Assembly (NCBI RefSeq): GCF_008386495.1
Contig: NZ_VTHJ01000014.1
Coordinates: forward strand, 86,470-150,469
Direction: 5' to 3'
Origin: Streptomyces tailanensis
GTDB taxonomy: Bacteria > Actinomycetota > Actinomycetes > Streptomycetales > Streptomycetaceae
DNA length: 64,000 nucleotides
Both the position numbers and the translations under genes were made by a program. The notes under the pieces are model-generated. The model ran no database searches and had not been told where the DNA came from. It was given only the letters and a program-made list of their open reading frames with translations. Below, one piece after another: positions 32,481 through 41,884 of this stretch (position 1 is the first letter of the stretch; the number at the start of each line of letters is the position of its first letter).

Positions 32481-33143
32481 GTGATCGACGTACGGCGCGC
32501 CCACGAGCGCTACCCCGGAGGCGACCCCGAGTCCGGGATCGCCTCCCTGCACGCCTTCTCCTTCGGGGCGCACTACGACCCGGACAACCTCCGCTTCGGC
32601 GCGGTGATCGCCTGCAACGAGGAGCGCCTCGCCCCCGGCGCCGGGTTCGACGAGCACCCGCACAGCCACACCGAGATCGTCACCTGGGTCGTCGAGGGCG
32701 AGCTCACCCACCGCGACACCACCGGCCACGAGACGCTCGTCCGCCCCGGCGATGTCCAGCGCCTCAGCTCGGCGGCGGGCGTCCGCCACGTGGAACGCAA
32801 CGACGGCTCCGCGCCCCTGACCTTCGTACAGATGTGGCTGGCCCCCCTGGACCCGGGCGGCGACCCGTCGTACGAGATCGTCCACGGCATCGCCGACTCC
32901 ACGCCGTACGCCGTCCCGGAGGCGGGCGCCATGCTGCACGTACGGCGGCTGGGCACGGCGGGGGAGCGCACCGCCGTACCGGACGCGCCGCGCACGTATC
33001 TGCACGTCGTACGGGGTGCGGTGCGGGTCGGGTCGCATGAGCTGGAGCCCGGGGATTCGGTGCGGGCCGAGGGGGAGAAGGGGCTGGAGCTGGACGCCGT
33101 TTCCGCCTCGGTGGAGGTGCTGATCTGGGAGCTGGCCGAGTGA
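32481..33143 (+). CDS. Pirin-family bicupin protein
   Basis: A 220-residue cytoplasmic protein starting at GTG 32481. The N-terminal cupin has the pirin metal-ligand motif HPHSHTEIVTWV with further ligands in the GVRHVERND region. The second cupin (YLHVVRGAVRVGSHELEPGD) is plainer. Family members include quercetinases and redox-sensing co-regulators. It is divergent from fasR and converges with the Ser/Thr kinase gene with a 7-nt gap. Confidence 0.92.
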   Translation: MIDVRRAHERYPGGDPESGIASLHAFSFGAHYDPDNLRFGAVIACNEERLAPGAGFDEHPHSHTEIVTWVVEGELTHRDTTGHETLVRPGDVQRLSSAAGVRHVERNDGSAPLTFVQMWLAPLDPGGDPSYEIVHGIADSTPYAVPEAGAMLHVRRLGTAGERTAVPDAPRTYLHVVRGAVRVGSHELEPGDSVRAEGEKGLELDAVSASVEVLIWELAE

Positions 33144-33150
33144 CGGGCCG

Positions 33151-34992
33151 TCAATTGTCGGTGGTCGGCTCCTCCGCGTTACGCCATACCGTGATGTCCA
33201 GCGTGACGTAGTCGCTGGGGTCGGACTGCGATGCCGTGCCCTTGAAGGTGACCAGGGCGATATGGCCGGAGGAGGTGTGCACGCACAACTGGGAGCCCTT
33301 CGTGATTCGGGAGAGCGAGATGTCCCTCGCGTATCTCGTCTCGTTCCGGCAGGTCTTGAGCGAGCCCTTCTGAGCGTTGTTCAGCAGGACGAGCTTCTCG
33401 CTGTTGCTGCCCAGCACCGGTGAATCGTCCTCGGAGTAGTACCACTTGTCGTCGTAGTAGAGGTCGCTGTCGTCGATCGAGTACGCGTCGCCGGATCCGT
33501 CCACCGGCTTGAGAGGCGAGTCGGCGAACCGGACGTAATAGCCCTTGGTGACGTCGATGCCCTTGTACGTCACCGGCTTCGGGTCGGGCAGCGGTGAGGA
33601 ACTGCCGGAGCCCGAACTCCCACCGGAGGCCGAGCCGCTGGAGGAGCTGTCCGAGGAGGCCCCCAACTCCTTGATGAACGACACACAGCCGCTGACCCAC
33701 ACCAGACCGACCACCACCGCGATGCCGATCCCGATCCAACTGCCCACGCTCCTGCGCGGCTTGACGGCGAGCGGGCGCGGCTGGGGGTGCCAGGTGTGCG
33801 GCGGCTGCGGGTAGGGCGCCTGGTGGCCGGTCGGCACGGTGTGCGGCCCCGGCTGCGGGTGGTACGGCATGGTCGGCTGCGGGGGGTACGGCGTCGACGG
33901 CGGACCCGGCGGGGGCGGGGTCGCCGGACCGGCGTGCCCGGAGTGCATGGTCGGGGCCGCGTGCACCGGCGGTGCGGCGTGGCCGGCGGCCTGAACGTCC
34001 GGCTGGGTCACCGGGGCGGTGGGCGGTACGGGCGCGGGCGCCGCGGTCGGGGCCTCCGCCGCCTTGTTCCGCGCGGCCAGCAGCTCGGCCGACGCCGAGA
34101 CCCGGCGCGTGATGTCGGCGCCGATCGCCTCCGGCAGCCAGGAGCCGGACTGGACCAACGGGGTGGGCGAGGCCTCCTGGCACAGGGCGATGACCTCTTC
34201 GGGCGAGGGTCGGTCCTCGGGGTTCTTCGCCAGGCAGCGCTCGATGAAGCGGAGTTCGTCCGGGAAGCCGGAGAGGTCCGGCTCCTCGTGGACGATGCGG
34301 TACAGCACGGCGTGCGAGGGCCCCTCGCCGTACGCGCCGCTGCCCCGCCCCGCGTACGCCGCCACCTGGCCCAGCGCGAACACGTCCGACGCGGGAGTGA
34401 TCGGCTTCCCGGCCGCCTGCTCCGGCGACATGAACGCCGGGGTGCCGATGGAGACGCCCGTGCCGGTCAGGGCGGTGGCGTCGGCGGCGCGGGCGATACC
34501 GAAGTCGATGACCCGGGGGCCGTCGGAGGCGAGCAGCACGTTGGCGGGCTTCAGATCGCGGTGGACGATGCCCGCCGCGTGGATGACCTTGAGCGCCTCC
34601 GCCACCCCGGCGAGCAGCAGCAGGACCGAGGAGACCGGCAGCGCACCGTGCTCGGCGACCGCCGCGTGCAGCGACGGACCGGGCACGTAGGCGGTGGCCA
34701 GCCACGGCTGGGCGCCCTCGGTGTCGTAGTCGATGACCGGCGCGGTGTACAGACCCTGCACCCGCTGGGCGGCCTGGGCCTCCTGCTTGAACCTGCGGCG
34801 GAACTCGGGGTCCTCGCTCAGCTCCGGTCGGATCGTCTTGAGGGCGATCGGATGGCCACCCGGCGTGTACGACAGATACACCGTGCCCATGCCGCCCGAG
34901 CCGAGCCGCGCCGCGAGCCGGTAGCCCGCCACGGCCTTCGGGTCGCCGTCCTCCAGCGGGCGGAACTGCCCGCCCTGTTGTACCCCGCTCAT
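33151..34992 (-). CDS. Membrane Ser/Thr protein kinase (PknB-type) with outside sensor domain
   Basis: A 613-residue receptor-like kinase. The kinase domain (about 20-285) has the glycine loop RLGSGGMGTVY, Lys in IALKTIRPE, catalytic HRDLKPANVLL, DFG (VIDFGIA) and GTPAFMSPEQ. A Pro/His-rich juxtamembrane linker follows, then one helix near residue 420 (WIGIGIAVVVGLVWVSG), a Ser/Gly spacer and an extracellular C-terminal domain of about 160 residues with no recognised fold and few cysteines. It probably senses an envelope signal. No PASTA repeats are seen. Confidence 0.93.
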   Translation of the reverse strand: MSGVQQGGQFRPLEDGDPKAVAGYRLAARLGSGGMGTVYLSYTPGGHPIALKTIRPELSEDPEFRRRFKQEAQAAQRVQGLYTAPVIDYDTEGAQPWLATAYVPGPSLHAAVAEHGALPVSSVLLLLAGVAEALKVIHAAGIVHRDLKPANVLLASDGPRVIDFGIARAADATALTGTGVSIGTPAFMSPEQAAGKPITPASDVFALGQVAAYAGRGSGAYGEGPSHAVLYRIVHEEPDLSGFPDELRFIERCLAKNPEDRPSPEEVIALCQEASPTPLVQSGSWLPEAIGADITRRVSASAELLAARNKAAEAPTAAPAPVPPTAPVTQPDVQAAGHAAPPVHAAPTMHSGHAGPATPPPPGPPSTPYPPQPTMPYHPQPGPHTVPTGHQAPYPQPPHTWHPQPRPLAVKPRRSVGSWIGIGIAVVVGLVWVSGCVSFIKELGASSDSSSSGSASGGSSGSGSSSPLPDPKPVTYKGIDVTKGYYVRFADSPLKPVDGSGDAYSIDDSDLYYDDKWYYSEDDSPVLGSNSEKLVLLNNAQKGSLKTCRNETRYARDISLSRITKGSQLCVHTSSGHIALVTFKGTASQSDPSDYVTLDITVWRNAEEPTTDN

Positions 34993-35080
34993 CGTTCTCC
35001 CCCGAGGCCCTGCGTTCGCTGTGGCGTGTGTGCAGGGGGAGGTTATCCGAACGGATCAACCACTGTCCGTCGGGGAGCGG

Positions 35081-35226
35081 TTACCGACCGATCTCGGACA
35101 GCATCGCATTCGTGAACGGCGTTCACTCCTCAACCGCCCATGCCCGAAGGCCGGATCGGTCAACGCGACACAGGCCACCCCGGCCACCGGGTCGATCGAC
35201 AGGAAGGTCCCCGACTGCCCGAACGG
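35081..35226 (-). pseudogene. Decayed 3' end of a serine hydrolase gene
   Basis: Read on the minus strand this matches the last ~47 codons of the intact hydrolase at 47923-48741 (FGQSGTFL-IDP-AGVACVALTD, then FTNAMLSEIGR and a TAA at 35083-35081), with roughly four in five bases identical by eye. It has lost one base in the GGGC(C)GTGGGC region and has an in-frame TGA where the intact copy encodes Trp. The rest of the gene is absent to the right. It marks the left edge of the accessory island. The surrounding gap (34993-35323) holds nothing else recognised. Confidence 0.82.
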
Positions 35227-35323
35227 TCAAAGGGGTCAGCTGTCGAGGGTGTGTCGTACCGTTCTACGGGCTCTTCTCTCCGAGGACGTTTGGTTGGCGC
35301 CTTCGAATCTAGGGAGAAGAGTC

Positions 35324-35863
35324 CTACTCCCGTTGCCGCCTTGACGATTGTGCTCCGTCCTTCCGGCCGGCAGTCGTGAAGCGGCCCGGCCCGTCCTCGG
35401 TCAGCCGGCCGCGGTTCACGAGTCGTTTCAACTTCGCACGCAGTCCCTCGACCTTCGACTTGTCAGTGCTCAACCCGGCCGCGGTGGCCACCTGGGCAGC
35501 CCGCAACGGATGCCCGGCATCGACCAGGACCTCGACGATGTCCTGATACGCCTTCGGCAGCACCGCCACCGCGATACCCGGTCGCCACGGCGGCACCGTC
35601 AGCACTCCGACCGGCGAGGCCGGAGCGGACTCCACAGACACCGCTCCCGCCTCCGCGACCACGGCCGAACCGGCCTCCACATGATCCGAGCCCGCCTCGC
35701 CGAGGATCTCGGCGACCGTCTCCCGGGCGATCTCCAACCGAGCCAAACGCTCCTCGGCCTGCGCCAGACGCTCGTTCAACGAGTCGATCTCACGGCGGAG
35801 CCCGGCCGCCTCCTCCCGCGCTGCCGCCTCATGCCGATGCAGCTCTTCGATCAGCGAACTCAT
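35324..35863 (-). CDS. Coiled-coil/winged-helix protein of unknown function
   Basis: A 179-residue protein from ATG 35863. The first 50 residues form a heptad-rich coiled coil (EELHRHEAAAREEAAGLRRE). An Ala/Val-rich middle follows, and the last 80 residues resemble a winged helix (HPLRAAQVATAAGLSTDKSK, LRAKLKRLVNRGRL). From memory, similar small proteins occur beside insertion sequences in Streptomyces, but no transposase is next to it here. The function is unassigned. Confidence 0.6.
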   Translation of the reverse strand: MSSLIEELHRHEAAAREEAAGLRREIDSLNERLAQAEERLARLEIARETVAEILGEAGSDHVEAGSAVVAEAGAVSVESAPASPVGVLTVPPWRPGIAVAVLPKAYQDIVEVLVDAGHPLRAAQVATAAGLSTDKSKVEGLRAKLKRLVNRGRLTEDGPGRFTTAGRKDGAQSSRRQRE

Positions 35864-36954
35864 CTGACATCACCCTCGCTCCCACCCGAAACGGTAGAAG
35901 CCACCACGCCATCACGGCAGATCGACCCACAACTACGCAGGTCAACAAGTCACTTCAGGAGAGCTGCACCCAAGTCCGCTTCGCCGGCACGTGGGTCGGC
36001 AACGCCATGTGCGGCGCCATCGTGTATGCCGGCCGCCGCGGCGAAGACGGCACGATCGAACGTGCCCCGACCCACTCACCAGACCCGTGAGCAACAACTT
36101 CACGATGCGCACCTCTCATTGGGTGCGGCGGCGCGCGGCGGGATTTCGGAGCTGGTGCCTCTTGCTCGAAGGGTGAGATCTTCTGTGCGGCCTGATCGAG
36201 GTGGGAACTAAGGTGGACACGTTTGTAGTTGATCGGGGCTTGCTTAGCTCCGTGCGGCCGTTGATGAGGCTTGCCCTTCGGGGCATGTGCTGGTCTGCCA
36301 TGCGGCAGCGGTCAGCGTAACTGATCTCTGCTCGACGGCAGTTGCACATTTTCAGTCAAGATCCGCCCGCCAACTGGATCCGGCCAACCTGATCAACACC
36401 CTCCACGGGAATTACTCCCTCCGCTTTCCCGACGGAAGACTGCAAGCGCTTACTGTGATGTGTGGAGTGCAGATTCCGTTTGACCGCGGCACGCGGCGGC
36501 TGATCCGGCCAGGCGCATTTTCAGGGATGTCTGACCCATAGCGGCTGCAACTACAGTGACCCGAGTTGCGCGGCAAGACGTCCTTGCTCGCTACACGCAT
36601 AGAGCTGCGGACAGCAGGCCGTGTCACGTTCGGTGCTCAATCTGGGGGATGGATCGTGTTTTGGGGGAATACTGCACGGCTGCCGAACGGCCTCGCCTTC
36701 AGGCAGGCGCCTGCGCAGGGTTTCCTTACGGACAGCACGGTGTGCGAAATCCGGCTCCGGCGAGGGTGATCGTGCTTCTCTCCCGATGCATTGAGATCCG
36801 CTGATCTGTCGCCGTTCGCTCAATATCGCAGCATCGACTGTCCGGTTGCCCGTTACCGCCGACTGAGAGCGGTCAGGCAAACCCCATCACCTTCTTTCCT
36901 GTCCGGCCAGCTCCACGCTGCCTACAAACCGACTACTTCCCAGGGAGACCACAC
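35864..36954. other. 1.1-kb stretch without a convincing gene
   Basis: Base composition is lower in GC than the flanks, and several short frames overlap. A run on the plus strand ending at TGA 36090 (FAGTWVGNAMCGAIVYAGRR) has a coding look but no clear start. A second frame at 36287-36541 has no ribosome site. The region reads as decayed mobile or accessory DNA plus the promoter zone of the I36-like gene. Confidence 0.4.
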
Positions 36955-37659
36955 GTGCGCATTCGTCATCTCGCTATTGCCGTTGCCCTCGCGCTCGCGG
37001 CCACCACAGCCCCCGCCGTTGCGGCAGACACTGAAGAGACACCTGGGGTGATCACTGGCTTCCTCTCCCCTGAGGAGGAGGCCGAGATGCACGCCGCGGC
37101 CGACCCCGATCTCGAGATAGACATGTACTACAACGGCGAGAAGATCGATCCGGCCGGCGACTGGGAAGGTGCCCAGATCTGCGCCGAGGTCGACGAGGAC
37201 GGCACCATGGAGTGCTTCGACGACGACACCGAGGCCAACACTCGTCTGGCCAGCGCCGCCCCCACCAAGGAGGCCCGACAGGGAGCCGCTGCTGCCCTCA
37301 CCGGGCAGGCGAGACAGGCCATGGGCAGCGCTTCCGTGCTCGCCTATGACGACTGCCGCAGCGGGTGGGTCTGCCTGTGGCAGGACGCCAACTACAAGGG
37401 GCACCGCCTGCAGTGGCCCACCTACGACACCTCCAAGACCCGCCACCTCGACATATACTCGCCCTCCTTCCGGGACAAGGCGTCCAGCGCGGCCGTCATG
37501 CGCTCCCAGCGCGGTGTCACCCTGTACGACATCCGGAACAATCTGCCCGACCCCAAACTGATCCTCGCCTCCGGCTACACCATCTGGCCCCGCTTCAGTA
37601 GCTACGACTACCCCGTCAGCGGCAATTGGAACGACAAGGCCGACGCCATCCTGTTCTGA
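36955..37659 (+). CDS. Secreted peptidase-inhibitor-family I36-like protein
   Basis: A 234-residue exported protein. GTG 36955 follows CAGGGAGACC. The signal peptide is LAIAVALALAATTAPAVAA. An acidic middle (EEEAEMHAAADPDLEIDMYY) precedes a C-terminal domain with CRSGWVCLWQDANYKGHRLQW and NDKADAILF, typical of the beta/gamma-crystallin-like I36 inhibitor family, which includes a Streptomyces metalloproteinase inhibitor. It could inhibit an extracellular protease; the target is unknown. A hairpin terminator follows. Confidence 0.82.
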   Translation: MRIRHLAIAVALALAATTAPAVAADTEETPGVITGFLSPEEEAEMHAAADPDLEIDMYYNGEKIDPAGDWEGAQICAEVDEDGTMECFDDDTEANTRLASAAPTKEARQGAAAALTGQARQAMGSASVLAYDDCRSGWVCLWQDANYKGHRLQWPTYDTSKTRHLDIYSPSFRDKASSAAVMRSQRGVTLYDIRNNLPDPKLILASGYTIWPRFSSYDYPVSGNWNDKADAILF

Positions 37660-37674
37660 CACACTGAGTCCTGC

Positions 37675-37703
37675 GCCCTTCCGGGCTTCGGCACCGGAAG
37701 GGC
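37675..37703 (+). terminator. Terminator after the I36-like gene
   Basis: GCCCTTCCGG and CCGGAAGGGC form a perfect 10-bp stem with a 9-nt loop, 16 nt after the stop, followed by a CTCCTCTC tract. Confidence 0.75.
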
Positions 37704-37731
37704 TCCTCTCGCCCCCCACGCTGGAGAGACC

Positions 37732-38160
37732 ATGCGCGCAGTGATCACCCCGCTGCTGGGCATCGCAGCCACGGCCGCGCTGCTCACCGGATGCAGTCTT
37801 CAAGACGACTCAGTCGGGCCCGGTCCCACCGGCGTGGCCACGAAACTCCCCCAGGACACCGATCGGGCCAAGTCCTCCGAGCAGGCGCGGGAGTTTCGGT
37901 CGTGGGTGGACAAGCACGGTGACAGGAGCCAGCAGAAGGCGGCCGCGCGAGTCCAGAGGATCATCGGTGACTGGGACGACAAATCCGGAGCAGCCTTCAT
38001 CTCCACCGACATCAACGGCGGCCCGACCCCGGTCAAGGACCCCATGTCCACGGCAGAAACCATCGTGAAGACGTTCACCGCCTACATAGAACCGCAGCAA
38101 ACCCGCGTCAACGTCTACGACGTCTTCGGCCAGGTACTTACCGGCAACGCAGGGACGTGA
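37732..38160 (+). CDS. Putative lipoprotein, unknown function
   Basis: A 142-residue exported protein with a clear lipobox (LLTGC, Cys about 21) after a short basic, hydrophobic signal. The mature part is hydrophilic (FRSWVDKHGDRSQQKAAARVQRIIGDW; STAETIVKTFTAYIEPQQTRVNVYDVFGQVL) and matches no family I know. It lies between the I36-like and HNH nuclease genes on the same strand. The 337-nt gap after it (38161-38497) shows no gene. Confidence 0.7.
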   Translation: MRAVITPLLGIAATAALLTGCSLQDDSVGPGPTGVATKLPQDTDRAKSSEQAREFRSWVDKHGDRSQQKAAARVQRIIGDWDDKSGAAFISTDINGGPTPVKDPMSTAETIVKTFTAYIEPQQTRVNVYDVFGQVLTGNAGT

Positions 38161-38497
38161 GCTCGGTATCGCGTGCAGGGACCCCCAGTTCAGGAATTCG
38201 TCAACCGACGGTGATCCAGTCACGGCGTGCAAGCCAGAGACCGACAGCGCACATACGAAATCCTGCCGCTTCGGAGCTCGGCCCGGACAGAGGTCCCGTC
38301 CGCCACGCGGGCCGGCATAACGGTATTAGCGCGATAGCGGCAGCCCCCTTCGACCCTGGGCGCTGCTGCACCCGATGTCCGGATCGGTACGTCACCACCT
38401 GATCGCCCATCAACGTATGTGGCGTGAACATGGCCACCTCCACACCCTGGGCAGATAGCGTGCACGAGGTCCGATTGTCGAGCCGGAAGAGGCCAGA

Positions 38498-39247
38498 GTG
38501 CGGAACACGAACCATGAGCAGCGGCGACGGACATGGGGGCTGGCAGTGACCGTCCTGGCCGTCACGCTGACAGGGTGTTCAACGGTGACCGAGCCGACCC
38601 CCGACGCCAGTGGCGTCACCCCTGCGGGCGTCACCGCTCCCACTGAAGGCAGCGCTGCAGGAGCAGATGGCGGGCAGGAAAAGGCAGCGCCGAAGCTTCC
38701 GGGGCTGCCAACCACCGAAGCGGCCCGCACCGCGCTGAATGGTCTGAAAGTGGCGGCTCAGGGGTCGATGGCGGGCTACAGCCGCGCGAAGTTCGCTCAC
38801 TGGTCCTCCCAAGGCGACAACTGTGACACCCGCGAAATGGTTCTTCAGCGCGACGGCTCCGATGTACAGCGCGATGACGAGTGCCGGGCCGTGTCCGGGA
38901 AGTGGGTGAGCGTCTACGAGAACAAGACCTTCACCGTCGCTGCCGACCTCGACATCGACCACACTGTGCCTCTGGCCAACGCCTGGCGCTCTGGCGCCGA
39001 CACCTGGACACAAGACGAGCGCGAAGCTTTCGCCAACGACCTCACTCATCCGCAGCTGCTGGCCGTATCCGCCGCCACGAAGCGCTCGAAGGGCGACCAA
39101 GGACCGGACCAGTGGCAGCCACCGGAGATGTCCTACTGGTGCACCTACGGCCGCTCCTGGACCACCGTCAAAGCCGCTTACAAACTGAGCGTCACCCAGG
39201 ACGAGAAAGCCATGCTCAGCAAGATGCTGGACACCTGCACCCCATGA
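38498..39247 (+). CDS. Secreted HNH nuclease-family lipoprotein (DUF1524/GmrSD C-terminal-like)
   Basis: A 249-residue protein from GTG 38498 (GAAGAGG upstream). The signal has a lipobox TLTGC, then a Thr/Pro/Ala linker. The catalytic region has the HNH-type core DLDIDHTVPLANAWRSGA with His-Asp and later NDLTHPQLLAVSAATKRSKGD, the pattern of the secreted DUF1524-like nucleases common in actinobacteria. It would act on nucleic acid outside the cell or in the wall. Cys pairs (NCDTRE, DECR, WCTYG, DTCTP) may form disulfides. The 387-nt gap after it (39248-39634) holds nothing recognised. Confidence 0.85.
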   Translation: MRNTNHEQRRRTWGLAVTVLAVTLTGCSTVTEPTPDASGVTPAGVTAPTEGSAAGADGGQEKAAPKLPGLPTTEAARTALNGLKVAAQGSMAGYSRAKFAHWSSQGDNCDTREMVLQRDGSDVQRDDECRAVSGKWVSVYENKTFTVAADLDIDHTVPLANAWRSGADTWTQDEREAFANDLTHPQLLAVSAATKRSKGDQGPDQWQPPEMSYWCTYGRSWTTVKAAYKLSVTQDEKAMLSKMLDTCTP

Positions 39248-39634
39248 ACACGCCCTCAGCGCCGGACGGCATCACTGCCGCCGAGCAGAACGTCGGCGGT
39301 CCGAGTGGAGTTCCGGCAAAAGGTGCCTCAGGGTAGTGGCGAATATATCCACCTGCCCGTGTGCGGCACCTGCCTTCCAGTAAGTATTGAACCACTGGCT
39401 AATTTCTGCTGGGCCGCAACGGGCGAGCTGTCGCAGACCAACCGTCGATAAGCTGGCGGCCTTGTCTCGACGGTCCCCGCCGACGCAGGTGCCGTCCGGG
39501 AGCCGCGAACCGGGGCCCTTCCCTGATTGAGTCCGAGACCTGTTGGATCGAGCCCCCCTGAAACACGCAGGGAACGAATTCCCCTGCCTCCGCACGCCTG
39601 GATATTTCTTCTCCATTTCCATGAAAGGGACTTT

Positions 39635-41878
39635 ATGGCTGACGAAATGGTGCGTCGAGCTCAGCAGTTCATCAACGCGACGTACAGCGACGGTGCGACG
39701 CTCGGCATTTCCAAGCTGGACGAGAACGGGCAGACCGGCTGGACCGTGATGTACGCCCTTACCCGGGCGTTACAGTATGAAATGGGTATCACGACCCTGT
39801 CGAACAATTTCGGTCCGACCACCCTTGCGGCGATCGGGGAGAAGTACGGAAAACTGGACGACACCACCATCCCGTCGGCGAACTTCTGCCGAATAATCCA
39901 GTCCGCCCTGTACTGCAAGGGCTACGACGGGGGTGACATCGATGGTAAGTACAACGACCGTGTCAAGGCCGCGGTGTGGAAAATCAAGCAGGACATGGGC
40001 GCGCATGTTCCCTATCCGGACGATGCCCTGTGGCCGAAGGTGGTCAAGGGTCTGTTCAACATGGACGCCTACGTCACCGTCAATAACGGTTCGAGCACCA
40101 TCCGCCTGATCCAGCAGTGGCTGAACGGCCAGTACCTCCTCCGCAAGGACTTCTACATCATCCCCTGCGACGGCCATCACTCCCGTGACGTGGCCAAGTC
40201 GCTGATTCTGGCGGTCCAGTACGAACTGGGCATGGCCGATGGTGTCGCGAACGGAGTCTTCGGGCCTGGCACGCAGTCCGGCTTGAAGAACCGCACCCTG
40301 TCCACCGGTGACTCGGGCGTGTGGGTACAGCTCTTCTCCGGGGCCATGACGCTCAACGGCCGCCCGGAAACCTTCACCAGCTCGTTCCAGGCTGTGTTGG
40401 CCAATTCCGTCCGGGAATTCCAGGCGTTCCTCAAGCTGCCCGTAACCGGACAGGGCGACTTCCAGACCTGGTCCTCGCTGCTGGTCTCCTACGGCGACCA
40501 GTCCCGCAAGGGAGAGGCGTGCGACGGCGTCACGAAGATCACGCCCGCCCGTGCGCAGGCGCTGAAGGACGCCGGCTACAAGTACATCGGCCGCTACCTG
40601 TACAACCCTTCCACCACCGACCTCCCGGAGAAGGAGATCCAGCCCGGCGAGCTCGCGACAATCAAGGAGTACGGGCTCCGCTGCTTTCCCATCTACCAGA
40701 CGTGGGCGCGCTCGGTCGACTACTACAGCGTCTCGCAGGGCGTCACGGACTGCCTGAACGCCGCGTTCAAGGCAGAGGAGCACGGATTCAAGCCGGGCTC
40801 ACGCATCTACTTCGCGGTCGACTACGACGCGGTGAACGACGAGGTCACCTCGCACATCCTGCCGTACTTCCGGAGTGTCAGGGACGAGATGGACCGGCTG
40901 GGCAGCCCCTACAAGATCGGGGTCTACGGCCCACGGAACGCATGCTCCCGAATCTCCGAGGAGGGCTATGCGAGCGCCAGTTTCGTGTCCAACATGTCGT
41001 CCGGCTTCTCCGGCAACCTCGGCTACTCGATGCCGGAGAACTGGGCCTTCGACCAGATCGTCACCAAGGTGGTCGGCTCAGGTGGCGGCCGCATCGAGAT
41101 CGACAACAACATCGCCTCCGGACGCGACTTGGGCCAGGGCGACTTCCACCCCGCTCCGTCCCAGAAGCTCGACATCGGCTTCGACATGGACCACTGGGAC
41201 GCCTTGCTGAAGGAGGCCGACGACTACATGGAGTCGATCGGCAAGCCCGGCAGCACGGGCTACGTCTACACCCGACGGCAGTGCCTTGAAACGATCATGA
41301 GTCACGACGCAGCCATCACGTCGGCGGCCCGCAGGTACCGCATGCGCAAGTCGCTCATCCAGACGTCGGCCTTCTGGGAGTTCTGCCACTACAGCTACGT
41401 GGACGTGGCGCAGGACGCGGGCGTGGTGTTCTACCACACCGGTATCATCCCGGACTGGGGCAAGGACCTGCCAGGTGTCAGCAGGACGGTCGACAGCAGC
41501 ACCGGCATCGCCAAGATCTCGGGACGTACGTGCATCCTGTCGCGGAACAACTCCATCCGGTCGGGGCTCCTGGAGGGTGAGATCCTCAACTCGGCCTCCG
41601 ACGGCGACAGATGGGCGATGTGGCAGAAGGCCAACCAGGACAACGCGTTCAATCTGAGCACCGTCCCGCACCTGCACATCTGGGCGGCCGACGGAAAGGC
41701 GGGCGACCATGCCGAGACCCCGATCCGCCGCCCCGCCCTCGACTACACCGACACGGAGACCTTCGAGATCCTCCGCCGCTACCAGGGCTTCGGTGACCTG
41801 GCCGAGTCCCACGCGCAGCTGCGGATGCCGCTCTATGCGATCTTCGAGAAGTACAACCGCATCGTCCGCGAGTCCTGA
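39635..41878 (+). CDS. Large DUF1906 (GH25-like) protein with N-terminal wall-binding-like repeats
   Basis: A 747-residue protein from ATG 39635 (GAAAGGGA upstream). Residues 1-310 look like repeated peptidoglycan-binding-like modules (QQFINATYSDGATLGI; NSVREFQAFLKLPVTGQGDFQTWSS). Residues about 315-525 are a DUF1906/Rv2525c-like glycoside-hydrolase TIM-barrel domain (AGYKYIGRYL, CFPIYQTWARS, IYFAVDYDAVNDEV, KIGVYGPRNAC, AFDQIV). Residues 540-747 are an unassigned alpha-helical domain. It has no signal peptide or membrane helix although the fold acts on cell walls elsewhere. It heads a three-gene operon (6-nt gap, then a start/stop overlap). Confidence 0.83.
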   Translation: MADEMVRRAQQFINATYSDGATLGISKLDENGQTGWTVMYALTRALQYEMGITTLSNNFGPTTLAAIGEKYGKLDDTTIPSANFCRIIQSALYCKGYDGGDIDGKYNDRVKAAVWKIKQDMGAHVPYPDDALWPKVVKGLFNMDAYVTVNNGSSTIRLIQQWLNGQYLLRKDFYIIPCDGHHSRDVAKSLILAVQYELGMADGVANGVFGPGTQSGLKNRTLSTGDSGVWVQLFSGAMTLNGRPETFTSSFQAVLANSVREFQAFLKLPVTGQGDFQTWSSLLVSYGDQSRKGEACDGVTKITPARAQALKDAGYKYIGRYLYNPSTTDLPEKEIQPGELATIKEYGLRCFPIYQTWARSVDYYSVSQGVTDCLNAAFKAEEHGFKPGSRIYFAVDYDAVNDEVTSHILPYFRSVRDEMDRLGSPYKIGVYGPRNACSRISEEGYASASFVSNMSSGFSGNLGYSMPENWAFDQIVTKVVGSGGGRIEIDNNIASGRDLGQGDFHPAPSQKLDIGFDMDHWDALLKEADDYMESIGKPGSTGYVYTRRQCLETIMSHDAAITSAARRYRMRKSLIQTSAFWEFCHYSYVDVAQDAGVVFYHTGIIPDWGKDLPGVSRTVDSSTGIAKISGRTCILSRNNSIRSGLLEGEILNSASDGDRWAMWQKANQDNAFNLSTVPHLHIWAADGKAGDHAETPIRRPALDYTDTETFEILRRYQGFGDLAESHAQLRMPLYAIFEKYNRIVRES

Positions 41879-41884
41879 CCGCTC

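Noticed and set aside
34993..35080. tRNA or attachment site at the island's left edge
   Set aside because: No cloverleaf or CCA-end pattern was found; the only duplicated sequence is the hydrolase 3' end.
36287..36541. 84-codon plus-strand frame in the unexplained island segment
   Set aside because: Poor start context, atypical composition and overlapping alternative frames; insufficient support for a gene.
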